The position numbers and the translations under genes are program-made. The notes below the pieces were generated by a model, which saw only the letters and a list, made by a program, of their open reading frames with translations, had not been told where the DNA came from and searched no databases. DNA of 5,373 nucleotides from Bacteroidales bacterium (lineage in GTDB: Bacteria; Bacteroidota; Bacteroidia; Bacteroidales; UBA932): assembly GCA_017472115.1 (NCBI GenBank), contig JAFUQW010000082.1:1-5373 (forward strand). Direction: 5' to 3'. Below are positions 5,369 to 5,373 of the stretch, one piece after another (positions within the stretch are counted from its first letter, which is position 1; every line of letters starts with the position of its first letter).

Positions 5369-5373
5369 GTTGC

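Larger units (their letters stand above)
5156..5373. other. Non-coding tail region with repeats and inverted repeats
   Basis: No credible gene is seen on either strand in these 218 bases up to the window edge. The stretch has three parts: a C/T-rich tract with spaced CTCCA repeats (5159-5200), a mixed segment with two TTTTGkTGGAC repeats and a TTTAACTTCTGTTTATTTTC AT-rich patch (5201-5282), and a GC-rich block of inverted repeats (5283-5368). No standard intrinsic terminator for the TonB-like gene is obvious. A weak five-pair stem, GGCGT/GCGCC (5228-5246), followed by CCTTTTG is the nearest candidate. Confidence 0.6.

Overview
The window looks like ordinary chromosomal DNA from a member of the Bacteroidales (Bacteroidetes). 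Three things suggest this: two ExbD-like genes in tandem, with the long periplasmic insertion in the first that is typical of the phylum; a Bacteroidetes-type -7 promoter element (TAnnTTTG) in front of the phosphatase gene; and mostly absent Shine-Dalgarno sequences. By eye, base composition is near half G+C. Genus cannot be assigned from this.

All six genes lie on the + strand. Positions 1-917 hold the end of an inner-membrane energy-transduction operon: a 5'-truncated ExbD-like gene and a complete second ExbD-like gene, closed by a strong intrinsic terminator at 933-965. A new transcription unit starts at about 1001 with a -7 box. It carries a PhoA-family alkaline phosphatase with a lipoprotein signal (1030-2247), followed after 30 bases by asparaginyl-tRNA synthetase, asnS (2278-3672). 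An 80-base spacer then holds two near-identical 30-base direct repeats, each able to fold into a small hairpin. Next come uridine kinase, udk (3753-4376), and a TonB-like protein with one membrane helix (4376-5155). The last two genes overlap by one base (TAGTG).

The final 218 bases (5156-5373) contain no convincing gene. They hold a pyrimidine tract with helically spaced CTCCA/CCCCA repeats, a pair of imperfect direct repeats, a possible promoter at 5250-5282, and a cluster of GC-rich inverted repeats running to the window edge. This could be a leader, a small RNA or a repeat element.

Functionally, the ExbD pair (presumably with ExbB upstream of the window) and the TonB-like protein could belong to proton-motive-force-driven systems energising outer-membrane transport, but they are in separate transcription units. 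The phosphatase would release phosphate outside the cytoplasm. asnS and udk are housekeeping genes. I see no mobile element, CRISPR array, defence system or clear new multi-gene system. The most unusual material is non-coding: the 3673-3742 repeat pair and the 5156-5373 tail.
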